Source of the DNA: Rhodospirillales bacterium
GTDB lineage: Bacteria > Pseudomonadota > Alphaproteobacteria > Rhodospirillales > JADHTD01
DNA: 6,061 nucleotides
Direction of reading: 5' to 3'
NCBI GenBank assembly: GCA_016776525.1
Contig: JADHTD010000179.1
Span: 1-6,061 of the forward strand
In this document: in pieces, positions 5,093 to 6,061 of the stretch
Layout: every line of letters begins with the position of its first letter
Position numbering within the stretch: position 1 is the first letter of the stretch
The notes under the pieces: generated by a model
Told to the model about the DNA's origin: nothing
Databases searched by the model: none
What the model saw: only the letters and a program-made list of their open reading frames with translations
Program-made: the position numbers and the translations under genes

Positions 5093-6061
5093 ATGTTGGG
5101 TTGGAACGGCGCCACAAGAACAATAATCCTAATTGGGGGCCTTGTCGTCTGCGCCGCTGTGACTGCGCTTGCGCCCGGCCCGGCAGATGCCCAATCGGAA
5201 AGCGACGTCATGGTGCTGAGGAACGGCGACCTCAACGCCGGCGCCGTCGCCCGGGAAAGCTTCTCTATCCGGACCGGTTACGGAACCATCGATATCCCCT
5301 ACGGCCAGATGGCCAACCTCTTTTTCGGCAAGACCAAGAACCATGCCGACCGCCTCTATACGGTCGGTGGCGAACGCTTCACCGGTAAACTCATCCACCA
5401 AAGCCTGTTCGTCCTGCGCGGCGTCTTTGGCGTATCCCTCGACGTCGATACCCGGGACATTGCCCGTATCGAGTTCGCCCGCCCCAAAATCCGCCGCCTG
5501 CCGGCCCCTGCCACCGACGTGGTGGTGTTGCGCAACGGCGACCGCCTGCGGGCCGCTATCCTCACCGCGCCCTTCCTGTTGCGCACGGAGGGCGGCCTCG
5601 GCATGGTGCAACACTCCGGCACCGGTTTCCTCGACCTGGACCGGGACGAGGACGGACAAACCGTGGCCGAGGCCCGCGACCGGCTCGGCAAGAGCCTCAA
5701 CCGGGGCACATTGATGAATACCGCCGTCACCATCCGCACCCATCACGGGCAGGAACTGACCCTGCCACCGGCGCAGATCGTCGCCATCGCCTTCGGCGTC
5801 TATAAATCCGGCGGTAAATCCGCATCAACCGACGCCGGGCGGGCGGCCCGTCCGGGGAGTCCTTCGCCCCTGGAATTCCGCGATCCCTTCCCCGACGGCA
5901 CCCTCGGGCCCCGCCTCGTGCCCCTCAAGCCGGGAGCTTTCCGGCGCGGCGACCTGACCGGCGGCGGCGATGCCGACGAGCAGCCGGTGCAGGCCGTGAC
6001 CATCGCCCACCCCTTTGCCATCGGCGCCTTTGCGGTGACCTTCGCCGAATACGACCGCTTC
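5093..6061 (+). CDS. Exported four-repeat protein with C-terminal FGE-sulfatase-like domain (partial, 3' end outside window)
   Basis: The frame is open to the window edge (323 codons from 5093). A signal peptide is clear: Arg9, hydrophobic stretch about 11-27, probable cleavage after ADA at 33, so the protein should be periplasmic or secreted. Residues 39-78, 88-128, 143-182 and 198-234 look like four diverged copies of a beta-rich module with the pattern LRNGD...F-IRT--G---IP--QI--I-FG; copies 1 and 3 share VLRNGD, copies 1 and 4 share IRT and the closing FG. After a low-complexity linker (about 238-260), residues 264-323 match the start of the formylglycine-generating-enzyme/PvdO-like fold (PDGTLGPRLVPLKPGAFRRG, DEQPVQAVTI, FAVTFAEYDRF). 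Whether the domain is catalytic cannot be told, since the active-site region lies outside. I prefer ATG 5093 because GGGAG sits 8 bases upstream; ATG 5078 in the same frame is the alternative. The gene may be co-transcribed with the ATPase. Confidence 0.82.
   Translation, partial: MLGWNGATRTIILIGGLVVCAAVTALAPGPADAQSESDVMVLRNGDLNAGAVARESFSIRTGYGTIDIPYGQMANLFFGKTKNHADRLYTVGGERFTGKLIHQSLFVLRGVFGVSLDVDTRDIARIEFARPKIRRLPAPATDVVVLRNGDRLRAAILTAPFLLRTEGGLGMVQHSGTGFLDLDRDEDGQTVAEARDRLGKSLNRGTLMNTAVTIRTHHGQELTLPPAQIVAIAFGVYKSGGKSASTDAGRAARPGSPSPLEFRDPFPDGTLGPRLVPLKPGAFRRGDLTGGGDADEQPVQAVTIAHPFAIGAFAVTFAEYDRF

Noticed and set aside
4189..5235. 348-codon open frame on the - strand opposite the ATPase gene
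   Set aside because: The + strand frame has intact Walker motifs and a promoter; this one is its complement with no family resemblance.

Overview
The window reads as ordinary chromosome of a GC-rich alphaproteobacterium, perhaps Rhodospirillales-like. This inference rests on protein style (SecD, SecF, YajC and the Mth938-like protein), on the gene neighbourhood, and on a sodB-type superoxide dismutase. I cannot name the species from sequence alone. No insertion sequence, phage gene, CRISPR array, tRNA or rRNA is visible.

Layout. Bases 2-133 (+) are the last 43 codons and stop of an iron/manganese superoxide dismutase, followed by a strong rho-independent terminator (156-188). Converging on it from the right is a leftward gene set, yajC > secD > secF > an Mth938-like (DUF498) gene, spanning 3716 down to 290. 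Gaps are 21, 15 and 55 bases, so this is very probably one operon for the SecDF-YajC accessory complex of the Sec translocon plus a small protein of unknown function. To its right is a 448-base non-coding stretch (3717-4164) between divergent genes. It is dense in perfect inverted repeats and holds a plausible leftward promoter for yajC and a very good rightward sigma70-type promoter. Next come a rightward DUF815-type P-loop ATPase gene (4165-5025) and a rightward gene cut by the window edge (from about 5093). The latter encodes an exported protein with four repeats of about 40 residues followed by the start of a formylglycine-generating-enzyme-like (FGE-sulfatase) domain.

How the genes work together. 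SecD and SecF form the proton-driven membrane factor that helps pull proteins through SecYEG; YajC is its small partner. The DUF498 protein travels with them, but its role is not known to me. The ATPase and the exported FGE-like protein are co-directional but have no evident functional link to Sec.

Points deserving a second look: (1) the ATPase promoter ends 8 bases before the ATG and there is no Shine-Dalgarno, so its mRNA is probably leaderless; (2) a reading frame leading into yajC contains the residues RAGP, the end of the SecM arrest motif, and its stop overlaps the yajC start as TGATG, although codon use argues against a long leader protein; (3) the intergenic stretch may encode a structured RNA or a dispersed repeat; (4) the repeat-plus-FGE architecture of the last gene.
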